A DNA stretch of 64,000 nucleotides, taken from the NCBI GenBank assembly GCA_020852275.1, contig JADZBE010000033.1, positions 62,001-126,000 of the forward strand. Reading direction: 5' to 3'. This stretch comes from Phycisphaerales bacterium (GTDB lineage Bacteria > Planctomycetota > Phycisphaerae > UBA1845). Under the pieces are notes generated by a model. That model worked only from the letters and a program-made list of their open reading frames with translations, was not told where the DNA came from and searched no databases. A program made the translations under genes and the position numbers. Position 1 is the stretch's first letter, and every line of letters starts with the position of its first letter. This document shows, piece after piece, positions 7,400 to 18,918 of the stretch.

Positions 7400-8395
7400 A
7401 TGGCCAACAAGAGACAACTCGTCAAGCGCCGCAAGGCCGTCCGCAACATCCGCAAGATCACGCGGACGATGCAGCTCATCGCCACGGCGCGGTTCCAGGC
7501 GACGTTCAAGCGCGCCACGGCCAGCCGTCCGTACAGTCAGAAGCTCGCGGAGCTGGTGGGGAATCTTTCCGGCATCGAGGTGGAGCTCACGGATTCGCTG
7601 CTGGAGCCGCACTCCGAGACGGCGCGCGACACGACGCTGGTGATCACGAGCAATCGCGGGCTGTGCGGCGGTTACAACGCCAACGTGATCCGCAAGGCGA
7701 TCGAGCACATTGACGGGCTGACGGGCTGCGGCACGCCCTGCGACGCGCAGATGATCGGCAAGAAGGGCATTACGTATTTCCGCTTTCTCAAGCGCGCGAT
7801 GACCGAGGTGTCGCATCTGGGGGACACGCCGAAATTCGAGATGATCGAGCCGCTGGCCGACGCGCTGATGGATCGCTTCCGCAGGGGCGAGATCACCACG
7901 GCGCACGTGACGTATATGAAGTTCTACTCCGCGGGACGGCAGCGCCCCGAGGTCATGCAACTTCTCCCGCTGGCGACATCGAAGGCGGGCGATCCCCACG
8001 GCGCCGGCGCGAACGCCGCGTCTCCTGGAGCTGCGGGAAGTGAAGGCGCGGCGGTCGGTGGAGGCACGGCGGCCGGTGGAGGCGCGGGCGGCGCCGACGC
8101 GCGTTCGGGCGGAGGGGCTTCCGGGACAGCGACGGGCGTGCAGTTTGATTTTTCGCCGGCGCCGAAGGAGTTGCTGGAAGAGCTTCTGCCGGCGACGGTG
8201 CGGCTGCGGCTGTTTCAGTGCTTCCTCGAAGCGGCGGTCAGCGAGCAGATCGCGCGCATGGTGGCGATGAAGGCGGCGACGGACGCGGCGGGGGACATGA
8301 TCAAGACGCTGACGAGGCAGTACAACCGGGCCAGGCAGACGTCGATTACGATGGAGCTGCTGGACATCATTGGCGGGGCGGCCGCGGTTCAATGA
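7400..8395 (+). CDS. atpG: ATP synthase F1 subunit gamma with Gly/Ala-rich insertion
   Basis: The gamma subunit (331 residues; about 287 is usual) is the rotor shaft. The N-terminal helix RNIRKITRTMQLIATAR and the block TSNRGLCGGYNANV are family signatures, and the C-terminal helix ends RQTSITMELLDIIGGAAA. About 50 extra residues at 195-246 are almost only Gly, Ala, Ser, Thr and Asp, consistent with a flexible surface loop between the central domain and the C-terminal helix. No good Shine-Dalgarno is visible, because the AGC heptamer array abuts the ATG. Downstream lies the IVP element. Confidence 0.94.
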   Translation: MANKRQLVKRRKAVRNIRKITRTMQLIATARFQATFKRATASRPYSQKLAELVGNLSGIEVELTDSLLEPHSETARDTTLVITSNRGLCGGYNANVIRKAIEHIDGLTGCGTPCDAQMIGKKGITYFRFLKRAMTEVSHLGDTPKFEMIEPLADALMDRFRRGEITTAHVTYMKFYSAGRQRPEVMQLLPLATSKAGDPHGAGANAASPGAAGSEGAAVGGGTAAGGGAGGADARSGGGASGTATGVQFDFSPAPKELLEELLPATVRLRLFQCFLEAAVSEQIARMVAMKAATDAAGDMIKTLTRQYNRARQTSITMELLDIIGGAAAVQ

Positions 8396-8397
8396 GA

Positions 8398-8429
8398 AAT
8401 GCTGAATGCAGAATGCAGAATGCAGAATG
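8398..8429 (+). repeat. Left terminal inverted repeat of the IVP element
   Basis: Heptamer run: AATGCTG, three times AATGCAG, then AATG. It differs at one base from the reverse complement of 8860-8891. It contains the likely start codon of the IVP gene (ATG 8420). Confidence 0.9.
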
Positions 8430-8794
8430 AATTCGGCCATCTCCCAGACACGCATGATATCACCGACCGGACCCTGAAATATGCGCTGAGGATCATCAAG
8501 GTGACGCGCGCGATCCCCAAGAGTACGGAGGGTTCGATCTTTGCGCGACAATTGCTGCGATCGGGAACCAGCGTAGGGGCGAACGTGGAGGAGGCGCAGG
8601 CCGCAAGCTCGAAAAAGGAGTTTATCAGAAGGATAAACATCGCCAGAGCAGAGGCGAGAGAAAGTCTGTACTGGCTGCGCCTGGTGGGCAAGGCCATGGT
8701 TCTACCGGCTACCCGATTGCGAGAAATCACCAAGGAATCTGACGAGATTGTTCGAATACTTACGGCCATCGAGAAGAGTGCACGGAGTCGGTAA
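8420..8794 (+). CDS. Four-helix-bundle protein, 23S rRNA-intervening-sequence protein (IVP) family
   Basis: The 124-residue protein shows the family pattern: an N-terminal HLPDTHDITDRT-type segment, ALRIIKVTRAIPKSTEG, the signature LRSGTSVGANVEEAQAASSKKEF, then AEARESLYWLRL and a final amphipathic helix. Members are small basic oligomeric helical bundles first known from intervening sequences in 23S rRNA genes, and they resemble the Avd protein of diversity-generating retroelements. No biochemical activity is firmly established. ATG 8420 is chosen because the conserved region follows at once; ATG 8399 would add seven repeat-encoded residues. Both starts lie inside the left heptamer repeat. 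An IVP gene has no known role in ATP synthase. Confidence 0.85.
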   Translation: MQNEFGHLPDTHDITDRTLKYALRIIKVTRAIPKSTEGSIFARQLLRSGTSVGANVEEAQAASSKKEFIRRINIARAEARESLYWLRLVGKAMVLPATRLREITKESDEIVRILTAIEKSARSR

Positions 8795-8856
8795 TCGTCG
8801 TTCGCAAGTGAATGCAGCGGGGAGCACCGGAGTGGGTGATCAACGGGCGGCGGTAG

Positions 8857-10359
<1,503 letters not shown>

Positions 10360-10380
10360 GCAATAGAGAACCACCAAGAC

Positions 10381-10436
10381 GTCGAAACGTCGAAACGTCG
10401 AAACGTCGAAACGCTGAAACGTCGAAACGCTGAAAT
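10381..10436 (+). repeat. Octamer array between atpD and atpC
   Basis: Seven consecutive 8-bp units in phase: GTCGAAAC x4, GCTGAAAC, GTCGAAAC, GCTGAAAT. It lies in the 225-nt atpD-atpC gap, which otherwise holds only the array listed next. Confidence 0.9.
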
Positions 10437-10493
10437 GCAGCGAGAATCCCACGGGCAGCGACCGCGGACCGGAAGGCACGGTAACACGGACAA

Positions 10494-10582
10494 AGCACGA
10501 AGCACGAAGTACGAAGCACGATGCACGAAGCACGATGAACGAACTCTGGCGAACAGCCAGTAGCCAGCAGCTAGCAGCTTTC
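10494..10582 (+). repeat. Two heptamer arrays before atpC
   Basis: The first is seven units at 10494-10542 around AGCACGA (AGTACGA, TGCACGA and TGAACGA variants). The second is four units at 10555-10582 (AGCCAGT, AGCCAGC, AGCTAGC, AGCTTTC), ending 2 nt before the atpC ATG. The second belongs to the same family as the array in front of atpG. Confidence 0.88.
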
Positions 10583-10584
10583 CC

Positions 10585-10992
10585 ATGGCCACGACAAGCA
10601 CATTCCATTGCAGCGTCATCACGCCGGAGCGCGAGGTGCTCAGCACCGATGCGACCTCGGTGGTGTTTCCGGCCCATGACGGCGAGGTCGGCATCCTCGT
10701 AGACCGCGCGCCGCTGCTGTTTGCCTTGGGCATCGGCGTCATGCGCGTGGACGGGGCGGAAGGGTCGAGACGGCTGTTCATCGACGGCGGCTTCGCGCAG
10801 ATGCTGGCGAATGATCTGACGATCCTGACCGGCCAGGCGCTCGAGCCGGCGGAGATCAAGGCGGACAGGGCGCGATCAGCGCTGGCGCAGGCCGGCGAGC
10901 TGAAAATCACGGATGACGCCTCGTTCGCCGCACGGGATAAGGCCATTCGTCGAGCGCAGGGGCAGTTGAAACTTATCGAGCAGGGCGGTTAG
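10585..10992 (+). CDS. atpC: ATP synthase F1 subunit epsilon
   Basis: This 135-residue protein has the normal length. The N-terminal beta-sandwich carries the family block VITPEREVLSTDATSVVFP and HDGEVGIL, and the C-terminal helical hairpin runs from about residue 90. Epsilon links gamma to the c-ring and can inhibit hydrolysis. It is the last gene of the operon. The start codon is immediately preceded by an AGC heptamer array, so a canonical Shine-Dalgarno is missing. Confidence 0.92.
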   Translation: MATTSTFHCSVITPEREVLSTDATSVVFPAHDGEVGILVDRAPLLFALGIGVMRVDGAEGSRRLFIDGGFAQMLANDLTILTGQALEPAEIKADRARSALAQAGELKITDDASFAARDKAIRRAQGQLKLIEQGG

Positions 10993-11068
10993 ACTAGCTC
11001 GTTACAGCAGCGGGGCAGGAGCGGCTCGATTCCGCCGGCCGATTCAGACGCACGCACGGAGAACCTAG

Positions 11069-11197
11069 ATGGGCAAGGGCGACAAGCGCACGAAGCGAGG
11101 GAAGTTGTACCGGGGCACCCACGGCAAGACCCGGCCTGCGGGGAAGGGGAGACCGGCTGGTTCCGGGACGGCGCGGAAAGCGACGACCGTGAAGTAA
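11069..11197 (+). CDS. 30S ribosomal protein bTHX
   Basis: This is a 42-residue, very basic protein starting MGKGDKRTKRGKLYRGTHGK and continuing TRP. The MGKGDKRT-RGK-GKTRP pattern is diagnostic for the bTHX/Thx family, a small peptide bound in the head of the 30S subunit, first seen in Thermus. A GGAG Shine-Dalgarno lies about 9 nt before ATG 11069. The C-terminal extension (GKGRPAGSGTARK) is longer than in Thermus. It follows atpC by 76 nt and precedes a strong terminator, so it may share the atp transcript. Confidence 0.85.
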   Translation: MGKGDKRTKRGKLYRGTHGKTRPAGKGRPAGSGTARKATTVK

Positions 11198-11377
11198 CGG
11201 CGCGCTTATTCCGCAGCGGGCGGATCCGTCGCTCGATGCAAGCCGATTTCGGGATGGCGCCGGCTGTCCGGAAGCCCGCAAGGGGCGACCCTTGAGGCAG
11301 TCGATTCCGCCGACGTGGTACTCGTCGAGGCAACCCCGACGGTCACACGCGTTCGATACTCGCGCCCAGGCGCGTGG

Positions 11378-11405
11378 GGCAGCTTCTCGTGCTGCCTGTT
11401 TTTTT
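11378..11405 (+). terminator. Intrinsic terminator between bTHX and gyrA
   Basis: Stem GGCAGC (11378-11383) and GCTGCC (11391-11396) with a 7-nt loop is followed by TG and seven T. This is a standard rho-independent terminator for the plus strand, closing the atp-bTHX transcription unit. The remaining gap (11198-11377) shows no gene. Confidence 0.8.
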
Positions 11406-11428
11406 GCGCCCCGGATCCGCGCGGTTGG

Positions 11429-11456
11429 TTGCCCCACGGCTTGGTTTCCGTAGAAT
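11429..11456 (+). promoter_or_regulatory. Possible gyrA promoter
   Basis: TTGCCC (11429-11434), a 16-nt spacer and TAGAAT (11451-11456) lie just after the terminator and 61 nt before the gyrA ATG. The match is moderate. Confidence 0.35.
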
Positions 11457-11516
11457 CTACCGTGAAATCCTCAAAAGGTCCGACGACGTGTCCACCTTCG
11501 TGATTGGAGCCGATTC

Positions 11517-14144
<2,628 letters not shown>

Positions 14145-14154
14145 CGCGCGGTGG

Positions 14155-14253
14155 TGGAACTCGAAGAAGGACAGAGGGCCCGTCACGCCCGCGGAGGCCG
14201 AGGTCCAATAGGCCCGGGGATGCCGCTGGATTCCCACCTTCGCGGGAATGACG
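14155..14253 (+). repeat. REP-type composite repeat, copy A
   Basis: It begins TGGAACTCGAA, then GGGCCCGTCACGCCCGCGG, and ends with the palindromic module GGATTCCCACCTTCGCGGGA followed by ATGACG. The same order of modules recurs at 18571-18732, 55190-55245 (first half), 57935-58027 and, reversed, 60270-60403. It lies just after gyrA. Confidence 0.8.
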
Positions 14254-14473
14254 GGCGTCGACTTTAGCCACGCGCTGCTGGGGGCGTACAGGATTTCGCG
14301 TGCGGCTTTACCTGCGAGGGGCATGACCCGATACATGGGTTGGCACGACATTCGCGGCGGTGGATAATAGGTCGGCGATCGAGAGGATGCCTGCTTGGAT
14401 GTTCGCGCGGAAGCCCGCGTGGAAGACGAGCAGACGCGGCTTGGGATGCTCGGGGATCCCGGGAGTGACGACG

Positions 14474-15091
14474 ATGCGTAGATCAGCGGTTTTTGTTGGC
14501 GTGCTGTTGATGGCGGCGCTCGCATCGGTGTGCCGCGCGCAGGACACCGGAGATCGTGGGGATTATCAGAACGTCAACAACAATGCGCGCAGCGGTCGGG
14601 TCGCGGCCCGTGCTCCAGGCAACGTCGTCTCCGCCGGCTTGGCGCGCGCGCGGGCGTTCATCACGCGCGGACAGGAAGGAACGCAGATTGACCGCGACGC
14701 ATCGAGCGTGCCGCTGAGTCCCTGGGCGCAGGCGCGGATCGAGTCTCTGCAAATCCTGTTCACCAACCTCAACCTCATGATCAACGCCCTGCACAACACG
14801 ATTCGCGCACAGGCCGGGCTGGATCCGGTTCCGCCGCGTGTTCCGAACTTTCCGGACGTGGGCGGCGGCTCGACGGACGGCGGTGATCTGGGAGGTGGGT
14901 TCGATCTCGGCGACCTCGGCGGTCTGCTTGATGACTTTGGCTTGACCTCCAGTTCCTCATCCGCGAAGTCGATCGGAACGAGCCGGTCGATGGAGTCCGC
15001 CCGGTCGGGAAAGGTGATAAAACGATCCAAACCCTCCAGGGTGTCCAAGGCGCTCAAGCCTGTGAAGCCGCGGCACCGCCGTGGGACATGA
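14474..15091 (+). CDS. Secreted protein of unknown function
   Basis: This 205-residue protein has a clear signal peptide (MRRSAVFVGVLLMAALASVC, cut near CRAQ). The mature part has a helical middle with Asn/Leu-rich SLQILFTNLNLMINALHNTI and a Gly/Asp-rich stretch (about residues 130-155). It ends in a Ser-rich and strongly basic tail (KRSKPSRVSKALKPVKPRHRR). ATG 14474 is chosen because GGGAG lies 8 nt before it and the signal peptide begins there; an upstream start at 14360 would add unlikely sequence. I do not recognise the family. Confidence 0.6.
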   Translation: MRRSAVFVGVLLMAALASVCRAQDTGDRGDYQNVNNNARSGRVAARAPGNVVSAGLARARAFITRGQEGTQIDRDASSVPLSPWAQARIESLQILFTNLNLMINALHNTIRAQAGLDPVPPRVPNFPDVGGGSTDGGDLGGGFDLGDLGGLLDDFGLTSSSSSAKSIGTSRSMESARSGKVIKRSKPSRVSKALKPVKPRHRRGT

Positions 15092-15204
15092 CCGTAAGGC
15101 AGGCAGCTCGGTTCTTAGCCTTGTGCTTTGCGCCTGGCAACTCGGGGTGAACATCTGCCGGGAGGAGCTTACACTCCATCAGGTCACCCAATTACACTGA
15201 ATAC

Positions 15205-15332
15205 CACCGGCTGAAAAGCCGGTGCCCCAGCTCGCCGGATGAAAAGCCGGTGCCAGCTCACCGGCAGGAAAGCCGGTGCCAGCTCACCGGCGGGAAAGCC
15301 GGTGCCTCCATTCAGAGGCTGAAAAGCCCGTG
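15205..15332 (+). repeat. Array of five GNRA-tetraloop hairpins
   Basis: Units start at 15205, 15233, 15259, 15285 and 15313 (spacing 26-28 nt). The first is a perfect CACCGGCT-GAAA-AGCCGGTG hairpin. The others read CGCCGGAT-GAAA-AGCCGGTG, CACCGGCA-GGAA-AGCCGGTG and similar. Most loops are GAAA or GGAA. It lies in the 420-nt gap upstream of the kinase gene. A solo copy is at 5531-5548. Confidence 0.85.
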
Positions 15333-15433
15333 CCCTGACTCCTGCCCCGGTTGAACAGTGCCAATGCCTTGGCCGCGGACCCTCGCCTACCGCCAAGGGG
15401 TGTTCATTCTGCCTTCCTGCTTGGAACACAGGA

Positions 15434-15463
15434 TTCCGCCGCAGCCGTGAGCGCGTCTATAAT
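15434..15463 (+). promoter_or_regulatory. Possible promoter of the kinase-sigma operon
   Basis: A perfect TATAAT is at 15458-15463, 48 nt before the ATG at 15512. The -35 region is poor (TTCCGC at 15434-15439, 18-nt spacer), which may mean an activator or another sigma factor is needed. Confidence 0.4.
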
Positions 15464-15511
15464 TGTCAGGTGCTTCCTCGCGCAGCGGAAGACTTGGCGG
15501 AATAGTCAGTT

Positions 15512-17887
15512 ATGGCCCAACCCGTCGTTCAATCTCTGACGACCTGCACCGTCACGGAAGAGCAGCTCTGGAGCTGGCTTGACCGCGAGGGAGAGGAACT
15601 GGAAGCCCATCTGGCGGAGTGCTCGCGCTGCCGCGCGCTGGCGGACGAAATTCGTCGCGGCATGGCGGCGGTGTCGATGGCGTCCAGCCTTGAGAAGCCC
15701 GCGCTGCCGTCACACATCGGCTCGTATGAAGTGATTCGCCAGATCGGAGCAGGGGGGCAGGCGCTGGTGTATGAGGCGCGGCAGCTCTCGCCGCGACGCC
15801 ACGTGGCAGTCAAAGTCATTCGCGGCGGGCGCTTCGTGGACGAGCAGAGCCTGCGGCTGTACCAGCGCGAGGTGGCCACGCTGGCGCGCCTGCGCCATCC
15901 TTCGATCGGGTCGATCTACGAAGCGGGCACGACCGAGGACGGCCTGCATTTTTTTGCGATGGAGCTGGTGGACGGCGCGCCGATTACGAAGGTGGCGCAG
16001 CAGCGGCAACTCAGCGTGTCCAAGCGCCTGCGCCTGATGCGGGACGTGTGCCTTGCGATCCACCACGCACATCAGCGCGGCGTCATTCATCGCGACCTGA
16101 AGCCGACGAACATTCTGGTGGATTCCGCAGGCGCGGCGAAAATCCTCGACTTCGGACTGGCCCGCGTCGTGGATGAGGAACTGGGCTTTGGCGGCACGAT
16201 CACCGGCGCGGGCAAGGTGCAGGGCACGCTGCCCTACATGAGTCCGGAGCAGGCGGCGGGGCGGACCGATGAGATCGACGTCCGTACCGACGTGTATTCG
16301 CTCGGCGTCGTGTTCTTCGAGTTGATGACGGGCAAGCTCCCGTTCGAGTTGAAGTCGCGCCTGCCGCACGAGGCTGTCCGGCAGATCTGCGAGGAGGCGC
16401 CTGCCCGCCCTTCAACGATCAATCGCGCGATTCGCGGGGACGTGGAGTGCATCATTCTCAAAGCGCTGGCGAAGGATCCGGCGCGGCGGTACCAGAGCGC
16501 CCGCGAACTGGGAGAGGATATCGATCGATACCTGTGCGCCGAGCCGATCCTCGCGCGCCCACCGAGCGCCGGCTATCAGTTGCGCAAGCTCCTGCGCCGT
16601 CACATGGTGGCCTTTGGTTTTGCGGCATGCGTCTTTGCTCTGACAGCCGCGTCGGCCATCTGGGTGAGCCTGCTCTACTCAGAGGCGACGCAGGAAGCCG
16701 ACAAGGCAACGCAGATCAACGTCTTTCTGCAGAAGATGTTGGCGTCGTACGACCCGTACAACCCGAAAGGACAGGCGACAACGGTCTCCGACGTGCTGAA
16801 GGAGGCGACCCGCCGACTGGAGAGCGACCGTGGCATGGCGCCGGAGATCGAGGTGGCCATCCGCGAGACCATCGGCAACACGTACCTCAGCCTGGGGCGG
16901 TATCAGGAAGCGGAATCGCACTTGTGGCGCGTGCTGCAGTTTCGCGAGGCACAGCTGAAGGAAGCCGATCCGCTGCTGGCCACAAGCCGCTTGAACATGG
17001 CAAGGCTTCTGGAGGCGAAGGGCGACTTTACAAACGCCGAGCCGCTGCTGCTTCAGGCTTTGCACAAGCGCCGCGCGGAGTTCGGCGAGCAGCATCCGCT
17101 GGTGGCCGAGGCGCTCTTTCACCTTGCCGAGGTGCAGCATCACCAGGGCAACAGCGAAAACGCGGAGTGGATCATGCGCAGCGCGCTGCGGATCCGCCGC
17201 GATGCCTTTGGCGAGGAGCACCTGGAGGTTGCCGAAAGCCTGCACGGGCTGGGCATGATTCTGCTGGAGATCGGCAAGGTGGAAGAGGCCGAGCTTCGCC
17301 TTCATCAGGCGCTGGAGCTGCGTCGCCGCCTGGTGGCGGCGGACCATCCGCTTGTGGCGGACACGCTGAACGACTGCGCGCGGGCCGACCTGCGCCTGGG
17401 GCTTTTACAGGAAGCGGAGGAGCAGTCGCGCGAGGCGCTGCGGCTGCGCGAAGCGAAGCTGCCGGCGCAGCACCCGGACATGGCGGAGTCCTGGCTGACG
17501 CTCGGCGTCGTGCTGCGGGAACGAGGGCGCCCGGAAGTCGCGGAGACGATGCTGCGGGACGCGCTTCAACTTCGGCTCGCGCTGCTGCCGCAGCGGCACT
17601 ACCTGATCGCCGAGGCCCGCGTGGAGCTGGGTCGGTGCCTGATGCGCGGCGGGGCTTGGGAGGCGGCCGAGGCGGAGCTGCTCGCCGGCGAGGAAATCTG
17701 GGTGGAGGTCGGCGGACGTCGTCACCGCTGCTCGATCGACGCGGCGCTGTCCCTGGCGGAGCTGTATCGCCGCTGGTCGCGTCCGGAGCTTGAGGCGCGG
17801 TGGCGCCTTGTGGCCGCCGGAGAAGGGCAGTCGTCGGACGCAAGTGAGACGACGGCCGAGGGCTCCGATGCTGAGGATACGCGATGA
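15512..17887 (+). CDS. Ser/Thr protein kinase with N-terminal zinc finger and TPR tail
   Basis: This is a 791-residue membrane protein. Residues 30-45 hold an anti-sigma-type zinc finger (His33, Cys37, Cys40 in HLAECSRC). Residues 72-345 are a complete Hanks-type kinase: glycine loop GAGGQALV, Lys101, HRDLKPTN (193-200), DFG (213-215) and the APE-like SPEQAAG. One membrane helix spans about 364-388. The rest is a run of TPR-like repeats with the pattern of long-chain TPR_10/12 domains. Its last codons overlap the ECF sigma gene (ATGA at 17884-17887). I infer it controls that sigma factor, either by phosphorylation or through the zinc finger. Confidence 0.9.
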   Translation: MAQPVVQSLTTCTVTEEQLWSWLDREGEELEAHLAECSRCRALADEIRRGMAAVSMASSLEKPALPSHIGSYEVIRQIGAGGQALVYEARQLSPRRHVAVKVIRGGRFVDEQSLRLYQREVATLARLRHPSIGSIYEAGTTEDGLHFFAMELVDGAPITKVAQQRQLSVSKRLRLMRDVCLAIHHAHQRGVIHRDLKPTNILVDSAGAAKILDFGLARVVDEELGFGGTITGAGKVQGTLPYMSPEQAAGRTDEIDVRTDVYSLGVVFFELMTGKLPFELKSRLPHEAVRQICEEAPARPSTINRAIRGDVECIILKALAKDPARRYQSARELGEDIDRYLCAEPILARPPSAGYQLRKLLRRHMVAFGFAACVFALTAASAIWVSLLYSEATQEADKATQINVFLQKMLASYDPYNPKGQATTVSDVLKEATRRLESDRGMAPEIEVAIRETIGNTYLSLGRYQEAESHLWRVLQFREAQLKEADPLLATSRLNMARLLEAKGDFTNAEPLLLQALHKRRAEFGEQHPLVAEALFHLAEVQHHQGNSENAEWIMRSALRIRRDAFGEEHLEVAESLHGLGMILLEIGKVEEAELRLHQALELRRRLVAADHPLVADTLNDCARADLRLGLLQEAEEQSREALRLREAKLPAQHPDMAESWLTLGVVLRERGRPEVAETMLRDALQLRLALLPQRHYLIAEARVELGRCLMRGGAWEAAEAELLAGEEIWVEVGGRRHRCSIDAALSLAELYRRWSRPELEARWRLVAAGEGQSSDASETTAEGSDAEDTR

Positions 17888-18513
17888 CAGGAAAAGGTGA
17901 GCCCGCATCCGCGCCCGATGCCGCTCCGGCTGCATCGGCAGTTGAGACCGCGCCGGACATGACGCCCGCGCTGGTGGAAGCGTTGCGTGCAGGGGACGCC
18001 AAGGCGGGGCGTGTGCTGGCGGATACCTACCGGGTCGCGATCGTCCGCTTTTGTCGAGGATACCTCGGCAGTATTGAGGACGCGGAGGATGCGGCGCAGG
18101 ACATCTTCTACAAGGTGATCGCGGCGCGCGACGTGCCCGGGCATTTCCGCGCCTGGCTCTACCGCATTGCCCGCAACCACTGCCTCAACCTCGTTCGTAA
18201 TCGCCATCGGCGAAGGGATCATGCCGCCCTTGCCGCAGGCGACGACGTGGACGCGGAATTGACGGGTCAGCTTACACGCATGCTCCGCGTCGAGATGGGC
18301 GCCCGCGTCAAGGAAGCGCTGGCCTTGCTTCCTGACAGTACGGCGGAGGCGCTGCGCATGCGTTACGTCGAGGGGCTTTCGAGGCAGGAGATCGCGGACG
18401 TGCTGGATCTGCGGGAATCCGTGGTGAAGTCTCGCCTGTTTGAAGGGCTGAAGATCGTCCGAACGAGACTGGTGGAGCTGCAGGCGCCGGGCGCGTCGAC
18501 GGACGCAACGTGA
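17884..18513 (+). CDS. ECF-type RNA polymerase sigma factor
   Basis: This 209-residue protein has sigma region 2 at about residues 30-105 (SIEDAEDAAQDIFYKVI, then FRAWLYRIARNHCLN) and region 4 near 145-195 (LLPDSTAEALRMRYVEGLSRQEIADVL with a helix-turn-helix). The first 25 residues are an Ala/Pro-rich leader. It is translationally coupled to the upstream kinase. Planctomycete ECF groups paired with Ser/Thr kinases are known. No separate anti-sigma factor gene is beside it, so the zinc finger on the kinase may fill that role. Confidence 0.9.
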   Translation: MTGKGEPASAPDAAPAASAVETAPDMTPALVEALRAGDAKAGRVLADTYRVAIVRFCRGYLGSIEDAEDAAQDIFYKVIAARDVPGHFRAWLYRIARNHCLNLVRNRHRRRDHAALAAGDDVDAELTGQLTRMLRVEMGARVKEALALLPDSTAEALRMRYVEGLSRQEIADVLDLRESVVKSRLFEGLKIVRTRLVELQAPGASTDAT

Positions 18514-18570
18514 TTCGGCCGGGACGCTCATCCGGCAGGGTTGACACGGCGAGCGGCTCAATCACCCGTG

Positions 18571-18732
18571 GCGGAACCGGGAGCCGGACGTGGGGCCCGT
18601 CATCGCCGTGCGGGCAGGCGTCCGGTCCGCGCGGGAGCCTTTCTGGATTTGTGCATCGACCCATGCCACCGGCTGAATTTCCGCCGGCGCGGGAATGACA
18701 GCACTGCATTCCCGCCTTCGCGGGATTGACGG
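18571..18732 (+). repeat. REP-type composite repeat, copy B
   Basis: It has the same module order as copy A but degenerate: a GGAACC start, GGGGCCCGTCATCGCC, then TTTCCGCCGGCGCGGGAATG and two further CGCGGGA-TGA palindromic modules at about 18709-18760. It fills much of the 405-nt gap (18514-18918) between the sigma factor and the VanZ-like gene; nothing else is visible there. Confidence 0.7.
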
Positions 18733-18918
18733 AACAGCATGCTCGTCCTCGCGGGAATGAAGTGCGTCGCCCGTCACCACAGACTGCTAACGTGGTGCTC
18801 GCAAGACGCGCCACGTTCAGCAGGCCGCCGCGTCTGGGAAACCGCCGTTTTCTCGGAACCTGGCACCTTAGAGGTCCCGAGAGCTTGAAATCGCCCGCCT
18901 GCCCCGCGAGACTTGAGC

